A DNA stretch of 12,497 nucleotides from the NCBI GenBank assembly GCA_964513465.1, contig CAZEMR010000086.1:1-12497 (forward strand). The letters run 5' to 3'. The notes under the pieces are model-generated. The model did not search any database. It was not told the DNA's origin and worked only from the letters and a program-made list of their open reading frames with translations. A program made the position numbers and the translations under genes. The DNA is from CAZEMR01 sp964513465. GTDB lineage: Bacteria > Bacteroidota > Ignavibacteria > Kapaibacteriales > UBA2268. Each line of letters begins with the position of its first letter. The stretch's first letter is position 1. Positions 6,464 to 12,497 of the stretch are shown in pieces.

Positions 6464-9400
6464 TTATCGGGAAATGATCATCTTCCGACGCAGGACATGG
6501 CCGGGGGCTTCGAGCGCGTATATGTACATCCCCGACGGGAGTTGGGTGGCGTCGAATTCAATTTCGTAGATGCCTGGGTCATATCTGCCGCTGGCGATTA
6601 TCGCCCTGCGATTGCCAAAGACGTCATAAACCGCGACAGTGGCGTTGGTTGCGGCTGGTACTCCGAAGACTATTTTCCCTGCGTCGCCGGTGACCGGGTT
6701 GGGCTTGTTCTGCTCCATCAGAAATCGTTCAGGTACGCTTTGGGCGATCAGTCGCACTGGAAGGCCGCATTTGCTTGGGCGCTCCTGTACTATTGCTTCG
6801 GCGCGTCCGGAGAGGGGCAGCGTCAGGCTGAAGCAAATATAATTCAGAGTCAGAGTATCCCGGTATGCTTCTTTTTTGCTTTCGACTGCTCGGAAACAGA
6901 CTTTGGCCGGGACTGATTCTCCCGGTGCGATCACAAGCGGGAGCTGAGATTCCGGAAATGTGAAATAAATTTTGTTGTATATAAATACTTTGTCGATTGT
7001 GATGGGATAGCTTCCGTAGTTGCGGATATCGATCGTATCGCAGGCGAGGTCGCCTATCCGGCGGTCGCCGAAGTCGAGTCCGCCCTCGGCTGGCAGTCCG
7101 GTGATTTCGAGCGTCATTCCGGGGATTGCTTCCTCATAGATGGTCTGATTGCCCGAGGAATCTGTGGCGGCGATCTTGTAATATGCGTCTCGCATAGGGT
7201 CGGCAATGCGAATCCTCACGCGGGCGTTTGGATAGCTGATTTCGTTAATTTCGACAATGCAATTTGTGGTGTCGAGTATTTCGATGGTTTTAATTCCGAG
7301 ATCGGTGGGTAATTCTTCTGTGAATGTGATTTCGATCTCTGTTTTGCAGCTATCTGAAAAGTAATTGGCCTGGGGTTTGTCTCGGTCGCCTTTGGTAACA
7401 CCGGTCACCAGCAGCACTTCGCGGTCGAAGCATTCGTTGCCTATCACGAGAGTATCGACGTATTCGCCTTCCTCGGCGCTAGCGAAGCATATGCTTATAT
7501 CGCGCATTTGTCCGACGCCAACGGGAATAGGCAGAGTTTCGTTCAGCCGGAATGGAGAATCGGGATTTTTGAAATAGGCGCGGGTTATAAGTCCATCGAA
7601 TTTTCCGTAATTATGCACAGTAACACTGAAGCAGCGTTCCTTGTTGAGCGCGGTTTCGACTGCGCGGACAGCTAAATCGCCGGTTTCGCGCATCGGTTCG
7701 GGAGCGATTGTGAAGCCCGGGATTTCGAAATCCTCCTGTGAGACAAATCCCGCGCCGTCTGTGGCGACAATCCGGAAACTGCCGTCGAGATAAATATTCC
7801 CGATAGTGCCATCGAATCGGGCTGTGGACCCCACGCCGTGGAAATCGATATTGACATCCATATTTATTTCAAATTCGTCAGGCGATTCCACTTTTACAAG
7901 CTGGGAGTCGTATTTCAAAGTATCGTAGATGGTGCCGTCAACAGTGCGGCAATCCTGCGAACTTACGATCTCCGGCGGGTCGGTATCCAGCGGTCGCATT
8001 GACATGCCGCCGACGTATCCGTATGAATTGGCAATGCCCATTCCATAAACATACAGCCCAAAAATATCATCGGCCACAATATGATGGACGCCGTCGCTGA
8101 CGGAGAGATTAGCGTAATAATAATCTGTGTCGGATATGCGCCGGAACATCCCCTGGTTTACGGGATTGCCGTCCAGCCGGATCGACGGAAGATTCCCGTA
8201 TTTGGAAATAATCGTAATAAATTGTAATTCATAGACCTGGCGATAAATCGGATTGCCCATAATAACTCTTTCGAATTCGTAGGCCTGCAGATTGATAAAC
8301 CGGTATTCGCGGCCGAATTGCTCGAATGGCGGAATTATCATCATAAAGGGGTCGCCGTTCATAGTCTGGCTCTCGATCTGGCTGGTCTTGCGGAACTGCG
8401 CTACCAGCACCGGCTGCGAGGCGCTGACATGGTATGCCTCGTAGATAGCTTCGTCGATGTATTCACCGCGGTCGATAGTGCCGTACAAGGTGCCGTTTAT
8501 ATATATACGGGTGTTGTTGTGCGAGGCAAGCACCCGGAATCGGTCGGGTTCGTTCAGAGTAGACGGCACATTGGCATATTCTGTGATATAAGCAGTTGTG
8601 CCCCATACGGTTGTGGGCGGCATCTGTTCGATCAGAATATCGCGCGAGGCGCCAATGCTATTCTGCTTAGGAAATGGTGTGCGCTGGTGACTGCCGAATA
8701 CTGCGACCGGCTTGTTCGACTCCACAATGCTGCCGGTCAGATCGGCTTTCTCGTTTGTGGGGTCGATTCGTGCCTGCACGAGATAGAGCTGGCCGCGGTC
8801 GAGATATATCTGCCGCGGACTGATGCCGTTGCGGAATGTCGGCTCGGAAGGAGTTATAGTCACCTCGGTGTCGTCCTCGGTGGCGACCACTAAAAACTGC
8901 GAGGGGGTCGATACGCCCGAAAGAGTGCCGAAATCAAAGCTGCCGTCGCTATGGTATGACATCACCAGATAGCTGTCGCCCAGCACATCTGTCGGGTATA
9001 CCATAAAGGCTTCGCTGGTCATCACTGCCTGGCTGTGGGCATAGACAGTGATATCGTCGTTGCTTGTGACGTGGAATGCGCGGCGTACGACGCGTTCGCA
9101 GTCGTTGCCGTCAACCTGGATTTCGCCGCTGTTGTTGTATCCGAAAACTTCGAATGTATAATAACTTTCTTTGAATACATATACCTGGGAAATATCGGTA
9201 ATATTGAAGTTGTGTTCGTGGCGATTGCCGGTGATATCCCAGTATTCGATAGTTCCGGTGGTGGGCTTGTCGGCTACAATAAATATATATAGCGAATCGC
9301 CGTATCGTTGATACAGATCGGGACTGTGTCGGTTATTATGAAAATTCGGAGGAAATCCGAGCCAGAAATCCCTGCCTTTGGTGTCGAATGTATCCTCCTG

Positions 9401-9499
9401 GGCGGCAAGGTCGGAGACCGAAAATATCGTGATTGAAAAAAGCAGCAAACATATCCGGAGAATTTGTCCCGGATTGAATAGGCTGGATATATAACTCAT
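6464..9499 (-). CDS. Large secreted IgGFc-binding-like protein with T9SS sorting domain
   Basis: The 1011-residue product starts with a signal peptide of about 34 residues ending LAAQ. Residues about 40-510 (FDTKGRDFWLGFPPNF..., VFGSHQRTPF, PVLVAQFRKTSQIESQTMNGDPFMMIIPP) resemble the IgGFc-binding N-terminal domain found in mammalian mucus proteins and in many Bacteroidetes surface proteins. About 600-910 contains at least two Ig-like ASH/choice-of-anchor stretches (CFSVTVHNYGKFDG..., CDTIDIRNYGSYPITIDKVFI...). The last roughly 85 residues (EQNKPNPV...VAVYDVFGNRR...LPSGMYIYALEA...RRKMIISR) form a type A C-terminal sorting domain of the type IX secretion system. It is thus probably surface-attached or released, perhaps for adhesion; ligand unknown. 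GGGAG lies 5 bases before the ATG. It is transcribed alone and ends at a strong terminator. Confidence 0.88.
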   Translation of the reverse strand: MSYISSLFNPGQILRICLLLFSITIFSVSDLAAQEDTFDTKGRDFWLGFPPNFHNNRHSPDLYQRYGDSLYIFIVADKPTTGTIEYWDITGNRHEHNFNITDISQVYVFKESYYTFEVFGYNNSGEIQVDGNDCERVVRRAFHVTSNDDITVYAHSQAVMTSEAFMVYPTDVLGDSYLVMSYHSDGSFDFGTLSGVSTPSQFLVVATEDDTEVTITPSEPTFRNGISPRQIYLDRGQLYLVQARIDPTNEKADLTGSIVESNKPVAVFGSHQRTPFPKQNSIGASRDILIEQMPPTTVWGTTAYITEYANVPSTLNEPDRFRVLASHNNTRIYINGTLYGTIDRGEYIDEAIYEAYHVSASQPVLVAQFRKTSQIESQTMNGDPFMMIIPPFEQFGREYRFINLQAYEFERVIMGNPIYRQVYELQFITIISKYGNLPSIRLDGNPVNQGMFRRISDTDYYYANLSVSDGVHHIVADDIFGLYVYGMGIANSYGYVGGMSMRPLDTDPPEIVSSQDCRTVDGTIYDTLKYDSQLVKVESPDEFEINMDVNIDFHGVGSTARFDGTIGNIYLDGSFRIVATDGAGFVSQEDFEIPGFTIAPEPMRETGDLAVRAVETALNKERCFSVTVHNYGKFDGLITRAYFKNPDSPFRLNETLPIPVGVGQMRDISICFASAEEGEYVDTLVIGNECFDREVLLVTGVTKGDRDKPQANYFSDSCKTEIEITFTEELPTDLGIKTIEILDTTNCIVEINEISYPNARVRIRIADPMRDAYYKIAATDSSGNQTIYEEAIPGMTLEITGLPAEGGLDFGDRRIGDLACDTIDIRNYGSYPITIDKVFIYNKIYFTFPESQLPLVIAPGESVPAKVCFRAVESKKEAYRDTLTLNYICFSLTLPLSGRAEAIVQERPSKCGLPVRLIAQSVPERFLMEQNKPNPVTGDAGKIVFGVPAATNATVAVYDVFGNRRAIIASGRYDPGIYEIEFDATQLPSGMYIYALEAPGHVLRRKMIISR

Positions 9500-9650
9500 A
9501 AGAACTCCCGGCTATTGTAAATTTCTTATTAGACAAATCATTAAGAATATATTGGTCTGCGGCATTAAATCATCAGACATTGCAAGTCATTTGATATTTT
9601 ATAATTTAATTAAATAATTTGCAGAATTTATATATAGACAAAACAAATTA
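9500..9650. other. Divergent AT-rich intergenic region
   Basis: This gap separates divergent genes and should hold both promoters. The plus-strand candidate is listed separately. On the minus strand I find no exact TAnnTTTG box before 9499. No gene or stable hairpin is evident. Confidence 0.5.
9590..9621 (+). promoter_or_regulatory. Possible promoter for the TrmH-family gene
   Basis: TTTG at 9590-9593 is followed after 21 bases by TAATTTG (9615-9621). This is the Bacteroidetes pattern with the -7 box one base short. It would give a leader of about 20-25 A-rich bases without a Shine-Dalgarno, a common arrangement in that phylum. Confidence 0.35.
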
Positions 9651-10193
9651 ATGCGTAAACTTACTCATGAAGAAATACTCGTCCGGCGCCTGACCGCCGA
9701 AAATGCCCTTTCGGCCGATCGCCATCCCGTCGGGGTTATGCTCCACAATGTCCGCAGCCTGTATAATGTCGGCTCGATATTCCGCACCTGCGATTCAGCG
9801 CTGGCGGCCGAACTCGTGCTTTGCGGATATACACCGCATCCGCCGAGGCCCGAGATCGAAAAGACCGCGCTCGGAGCCGTCGATTCAGTCCCCTGGCGGT
9901 ATTATAAAGACATATTCAAAGCGATCAAAGACCAGAAGGACGCCGGAGTGCGCGTTGTCGCTGTCGAAATCACCGAAAGCGGCCGCCCCTATGATTCGCT
10001 GCGGGCGGAGGAATATCCGGTCTGCCTGGTGATGGGCAACGAGCTAACCGGGCTCGACGACGAAATCATTGCCGAATGCGACTCGGCGATAGAAATCCCG
10101 ATGCACGGAGTAAAACATTCGCTTAATGTCAGCGTCGCAACCGGTATAGCGCTGTTCGAGGCCGTCCGCACGTGGCGCGCTTTAAATAAATAA
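9651..10193 (+). CDS. TrmH/SpoU-family RNA 2'-O-ribose methyltransferase
   Basis: SPOUT-fold enzymes of this family use S-adenosylmethionine to methylate a ribose 2'-hydroxyl in tRNA or rRNA, binding the cofactor in a trefoil knot. All three family motifs are visible in the 180 residues: motif 1 NVRSLYNVGSIFRTCDS (33-49) with the conserved Asn33 and catalytic-type Arg45, motif 2 LVMGNELTGL (126-135), and motif 3 IPMHGVKHSLNVSVATGIALFE (149-170). The length fits a single catalytic domain without the N-terminal RNA-binding extension of RlmB-type enzymes, so the target could be a tRNA; it cannot be fixed from sequence. No Shine-Dalgarno precedes the ATG. The MqnA-like gene starts 61 bases downstream with no visible terminator, so both may share a transcript. 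Confidence 0.92.
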   Translation: MRKLTHEEILVRRLTAENALSADRHPVGVMLHNVRSLYNVGSIFRTCDSALAAELVLCGYTPHPPRPEIEKTALGAVDSVPWRYYKDIFKAIKDQKDAGVRVVAVEITESGRPYDSLRAEEYPVCLVMGNELTGLDDEIIAECDSAIEIPMHGVKHSLNVSVATGIALFEAVRTWRALNK

Positions 10194-10254
10194 CACAGCA
10201 AACGCCGTATGGTTTCAAAAATTTATTAAATAATTAAATATTAGATTTATTATC

Positions 10255-11022
10255 ATGAAACGTAGAATTATTGTTCCCGAAAACCCTATGTTCGCCAGGC
10301 TGATAGCGAATATTAAAACAATTCAGGAAAAATTTGATATAGATATATACAGCGTCGAGGAAAGCCAGGTAGAGAAGCTGATGTTCTCGAATCGCGCCGA
10401 CGTCGCGCTCACAACGCCTATTACCTACGGCCGGGGCATGGATCGCGGCGATTTCCGCATAGTGCCAACGCGCTGCTTCGTTGCCGATGGGTACGCCGGG
10501 ATTGCGTCAATATATTTCAATCAGGGACTCAAAAGCATCGGCCGAATCGGTACCCCGGATCCCGATGGTTATATCGCGCTCGTAAGCGATGTATTGCTCA
10601 AGGAGAGATATGATATTCACGCAAAATTCGGGAAAATTTCCGGAGATGCGGAAGATGCGCTCGCGCAATTCGACGCCGCAGTAGTTCCCGGAACCAGCCT
10701 TCACGAAGAGCACGCTCTCGATCTTTCGGAGGAGTGGGCCGCAGCCTACGAAATGCCTCTGCCGGTGGGGATATGGGTATGCCGCAACGAAGAAGCGCCG
10801 TCCAATACGGTCGAAATAGTCGAAGCGCTCGCCGAGGACAACCTGCCCGCCCGCGAGAAAACCGGCGAGAAAACATCGGAGGAATACCTCGACCGCGAAG
10901 GCAGCCGCATATTCCGAATGAACGAAGAGATCGAGAAATCAATCGACTTCGTTTTGCAAATGTTTTATTATCATCAGTATCTTCCCGAAATCCCGGCGGT
11001 CAAGCTGCTGGGCCGCGACTGA
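10255..11022 (+). CDS. MqnA/MqnD-like protein (possible chorismate dehydratase family)
   Basis: The 255-residue product looks like the MqnA/MqnD family of the futalosine route to menaquinone, which shares the type II periplasmic-binding fold but lacks a signal peptide. Matching stretches are RADVALTTPITYGR (47-60), the DGYAGIASIYFN strand (78-89), the AAVVPGTSL segment, and LDLSEEWAAAYEMPLPVGIWVCR, which closely follows the DLGEEW...GLPFVFAVW pattern of MqnA. Asn10 and Ser85 fall roughly where MqnA has substrate-contacting Asn and Ser. MqnA makes 3-enolpyruvylbenzoate from chorismate. The N-terminal VPENPMF differs from the usual SYLNTxPL, so another substrate is possible. No other menaquinone gene is in view. 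There is no Shine-Dalgarno; TAGATTTA at 10242-10249 resembles a -7 box. Its TGA directly abuts the stop of the opposing gene. Confidence 0.6.
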   Translation: MKRRIIVPENPMFARLIANIKTIQEKFDIDIYSVEESQVEKLMFSNRADVALTTPITYGRGMDRGDFRIVPTRCFVADGYAGIASIYFNQGLKSIGRIGTPDPDGYIALVSDVLLKERYDIHAKFGKISGDAEDALAQFDAAVVPGTSLHEEHALDLSEEWAAAYEMPLPVGIWVCRNEEAPSNTVEIVEALAEDNLPAREKTGEKTSEEYLDREGSRIFRMNEEIEKSIDFVLQMFYYHQYLPEIPAVKLLGRD

Positions 11023-11754
11023 TCAGAGCTTGCGGTCGATCACATGCGGCAGCATACGGGTCCACGATTCGGGGATGTGGCCGAACTCCGGGCCCCAGAT
11101 GTCGAGATCGTGGGGGACGTCCTTTTCGGTCAGGATATGCGATAGATGGCGCGCGTTGTCGGGGTATTCGTTCTCGCCCGACCCGCTGAGCAAATAGATA
11201 TGGTGCCGCGCGCGGAGATAAGTCATCCAGAAAACATCGGTCAGATTGGGCAGGTAATGCACCGGGGAATTGAAATAACAATTCTCGTCCCAGTATTCCT
11301 GTGTGAAATGCTCCAGATTATAAGTGCCGCTCATCGCAATGCAGCCGAGGAAAATATCCGGCCTGCGGAAAAACAAATTTGCGGCATGATAAGCCCCGAT
11401 AGCCGCGCCGCAGGTCATAATCGGCACCGGGCTGCCGCAATTATCAAAGATAAAGGGCAGCATCTCCTCCTCGATAAAATTATTATATTCATAATGCCTT
11501 CGCGAACGCTCGATCGGTTCCTTATCCTCAGCGAGCCAGCTCTCGAAATTCACCGAATCGACGCAGTAGAGCCGCACCTTGCCGCGCTCGATAGCCGGAG
11601 CAATGCTGGCGATCATGCCATTGTCGATCACCTCGCGGTTGTCGTCGCCGAATGACGGAAACGTCAGCATAGTAAAACCATAATGCCCGAGCACGGTAAT
11701 ATTCATCTTGCGCCCGAGATGCTTGCTGTCGATAGAGAATTGTTCCTGTTTCAT
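11023..11754 (-). CDS. Esterase-family alpha/beta-hydrolase, nucleophile Ser apparently lost
   Basis: The 243-residue protein resembles the putative esterase (esterase D/Fes-like) family of cytosolic alpha/beta-hydrolases. The N-terminus (SKHLGRKMNITVLGHYGFTMLTFPSFG) and the block GAYHAANLFFRRPDIFLGCIAMSGTYNLEHF are typical, and YFNSPVHYL and the late His226 (GPEFGHIPESW) also fit. The nucleophile elbow, normally G-x-S-x-G, reads G116-A-A118-I-G120; both central codons (GCG, GCT) encode alanine, so it may be non-hydrolytic. The ATG at 11754 is chosen because residues before it, back to an ATG at 11853, are low-complexity and not family-like; no clear Shine-Dalgarno was found. It converges tail to tail with the MqnA-like gene and lies 161 bases downstream of the DUF2442 gene on the same strand. 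Confidence 0.82.
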   Translation of the reverse strand: MKQEQFSIDSKHLGRKMNITVLGHYGFTMLTFPSFGDDNREVIDNGMIASIAPAIERGKVRLYCVDSVNFESWLAEDKEPIERSRRHYEYNNFIEEEMLPFIFDNCGSPVPIMTCGAAIGAYHAANLFFRRPDIFLGCIAMSGTYNLEHFTQEYWDENCYFNSPVHYLPNLTDVFWMTYLRARHHIYLLSGSGENEYPDNARHLSHILTEKDVPHDLDIWGPEFGHIPESWTRMLPHVIDRKL

Positions 11755-11915
11755 ATCAGCCGTAATTATATATATATGCAATGTCCGAATATAAAAAAGT
11801 TTTTTGATAAGTCCATATATCGTCAGAAACATAATATCCGGCCGAGAATGCATAGTGTTTTATGCGAGGATGGCCCGGGCAACAGGAAGCGGGCTGATAA
11901 AATATTGGGATGTAC
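11755..11915 (-). other. Intergenic leader with a hairpin and TA tract
   Basis: This stretch precedes the esterase-like gene on its strand. It holds a TA tract (11767-11777) and a possible two-part hairpin: CCGGCC (11838-11843) with GGCCCGG (11872-11878, one bulge), enclosing GCATA/TATGC (11850-11854 with 11861-11865). No gene or clear terminator is visible. Confidence 0.4.
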
Positions 11916-12155
11916 CTAACTAATATTTTTTGAATGATTATATAATGTTTCCGGGTCAAGGTCAATCCCGTTAGGCCACTCCACGGTATCAAAGCTGACG
12001 TTAACTTTTCGGAATAAGGATTGATTCTGCAATTCAGCAAAACGACCCGTTTTCAGGAAAGGCTTAATATCAAAATATTTTTCTTCCGAATTATCATATA
12101 TCAAATGTAAAATATAATTATCAAGCGGCCTAACTTTTATGATTTTTGGATACAT
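11916..12155 (-). CDS. DUF2442 protein
   Basis: The 79-residue product fits DUF2442, a small family of unknown biochemical role. Recognisable parts are IIKVRPLDNYILHLIYDNSEEKYFDIKPFL (5-34), the middle GRFAELQNQSLFRKV, and the near-invariant ending WPNGIDLDPETLY (60-72). It has no signal peptide or membrane segment and should be cytosolic. It starts 8 bases after the stop of the upstream DUF4160 gene, and its AGGAG ribosome site overlaps that stop codon, so the two are translated from one message and perhaps coupled. DUF2442 and DUF4160 genes are often adjacent and have been suggested to be toxin-antitoxin-like; which, if either, would be toxic is not shown here. The DNA is clearly more AT-rich than the neighbouring core genes, suggesting acquisition. 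Confidence 0.85.
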   Translation of the reverse strand: MYPKIIKVRPLDNYILHLIYDNSEEKYFDIKPFLKTGRFAELQNQSLFRKVNVSFDTVEWPNGIDLDPETLYNHSKNIS

Positions 12156-12160
12156 AATAA

Positions 12161-12165
12161 CTCCT
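12161..12165 (-). promoter_or_regulatory. Shine-Dalgarno of the DUF2442 gene, overlapping the DUF4160 stop
   Basis: On the minus strand AGGAG occupies 12165-12161, while the upstream TAG stop is 12166-12164. A ribosome ending DUF4160 would sit on the start signal of DUF2442 (ATG at 12155), which favours coupled translation and a fixed protein ratio. Confidence 0.7.
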
Positions 12166-12430
12166 ATTTCAAAGGTTCAATGTTAAAAGGGTTTTCGCCG
12201 TTCATAACCAGCTGCCAATTTGCTAATAATTCATCTTTACGGAGTTCTGACCATGCTGTTATCAGTTTATTATGTTTGCCCGACATATCGCTTTCAATAA
12301 TTTCGCAAGTGTTAATATCGACTGTTGCGCGAGTATTTTGATAATATGCATGAAAATGAGGCGGGTTATGCTCTCCCGGGGCAAAATACATCCTGATAAT
12401 TATCCCGTAAAACATTGAAATAGTTGGCAT
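12164..12430 (-). CDS. DUF4160 protein
   Basis: The 88-residue product is a clear DUF4160 member: it begins MPTISMFYGIIIRMYF, has the signature HNPPHFHAYY at 21-30, then VDINTCEIIES and the helical segment LITAWSELRKDELLANWQLVMNGENPF, ending IEPLK. The histidine cluster in HNPPHFHA could bind metal, but no activity is established. GAGG about 5 bases upstream of the ATG supports the start. It is the first gene of a two-gene unit with DUF2442. Codons such as ATA and AAT and a low GC content set it apart from the GC-richer genes in the rest of the window, consistent with a transferred cassette. Alternative reading: a small housekeeping accessory pair rather than a toxin-antitoxin system. Confidence 0.87.
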   Translation of the reverse strand: MPTISMFYGIIIRMYFAPGEHNPPHFHAYYQNTRATVDINTCEIIESDMSGKHNKLITAWSELRKDELLANWQLVMNGENPFNIEPLK

Positions 12431-12497
12431 CTCAACCTCGCGAAATTACTATATACCCCAAAAAACGATTTTTATATTAATCTATTTTACTACCCCG
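12431..12497 (-). other. Upstream region of the DUF4160-DUF2442 unit, cut by the window end
   Basis: The 67 visible bases are AT-rich and must include the leader, and probably the promoter, of the minus-strand pair. I could not place a matching -33/-7 pair with acceptable spacing, and saw no inverted repeat that would suggest an autoregulatory operator. Confidence 0.4.

Noticed and set aside
11755..11853. Longer start for the esterase-like protein at 11853
   Set aside because: The extra 33 residues are AT-coded, not family-like, and the typical N-terminus begins just after the ATG at 11754.
1..12497. CRISPR array, tRNA or insertion sequence
   Set aside because: No regularly spaced repeats, cloverleaf-like sequence, transposase motifs or terminal inverted repeats were seen on either strand.

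Overview
The window looks like chromosomal DNA of a bacterium from the FCB (Bacteroidetes/Chlorobi-like) assemblage or a nearby candidate phylum. Three things point there: a very large secreted protein ends in a type IX secretion-type C-terminal sorting domain; promoter candidates match the Bacteroidetes pattern TTTG, then about 20 bases, then TAnnTTTG; and many starts have a weak or absent Shine-Dalgarno. Coding DNA is moderately GC-rich, while the gaps are very AT-rich and often carry alternating TA tracts. I cannot name a genus. Homology calls come from recognised motifs only; no database was searched.

Layout. Positions 1-2209 (+) hold the 3' part of metK and complete ahcY, two steps of the activated methyl cycle, closed by a hairpin terminator. 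A promoter overlaps that terminator's T-tract and should drive an apparently leaderless small membrane protein (2305-2736). It converges on a lipoprotein (2796-3653, -) with a possible caspase-like His/Cys pair. A 515-base gap follows, with a GC-rich, hairpin-forming island. Positions 4169-6278 (+) form a two-gene operon: an HMG-CoA lyase-family enzyme and a family III CoA-transferase. A strong two-way terminator separates it from a 1011-residue exported IgGFc-binding-like protein (6464-9499, -).

The right third has a TrmH/SpoU RNA methyltransferase and an MqnA-like protein on +. The latter's stop abuts the stop of a minus-strand esterase-family protein whose nucleophile serine appears to be alanine. 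Last is an AT-rich, probably acquired two-gene cassette, DUF4160-DUF2442 (-), resembling small toxin-antitoxin-like pairs.

The points most worth following are: the lyase/CoA-transferase operon, where the lyase has Gln at the position of human HMG-CoA lyase Glu72; the His/Cys lipoprotein; the serine-less esterase; the terminator/promoter overlap; and the structured gap at 3654-4168. I saw no CRISPR array, insertion sequence, tRNA or rRNA gene.
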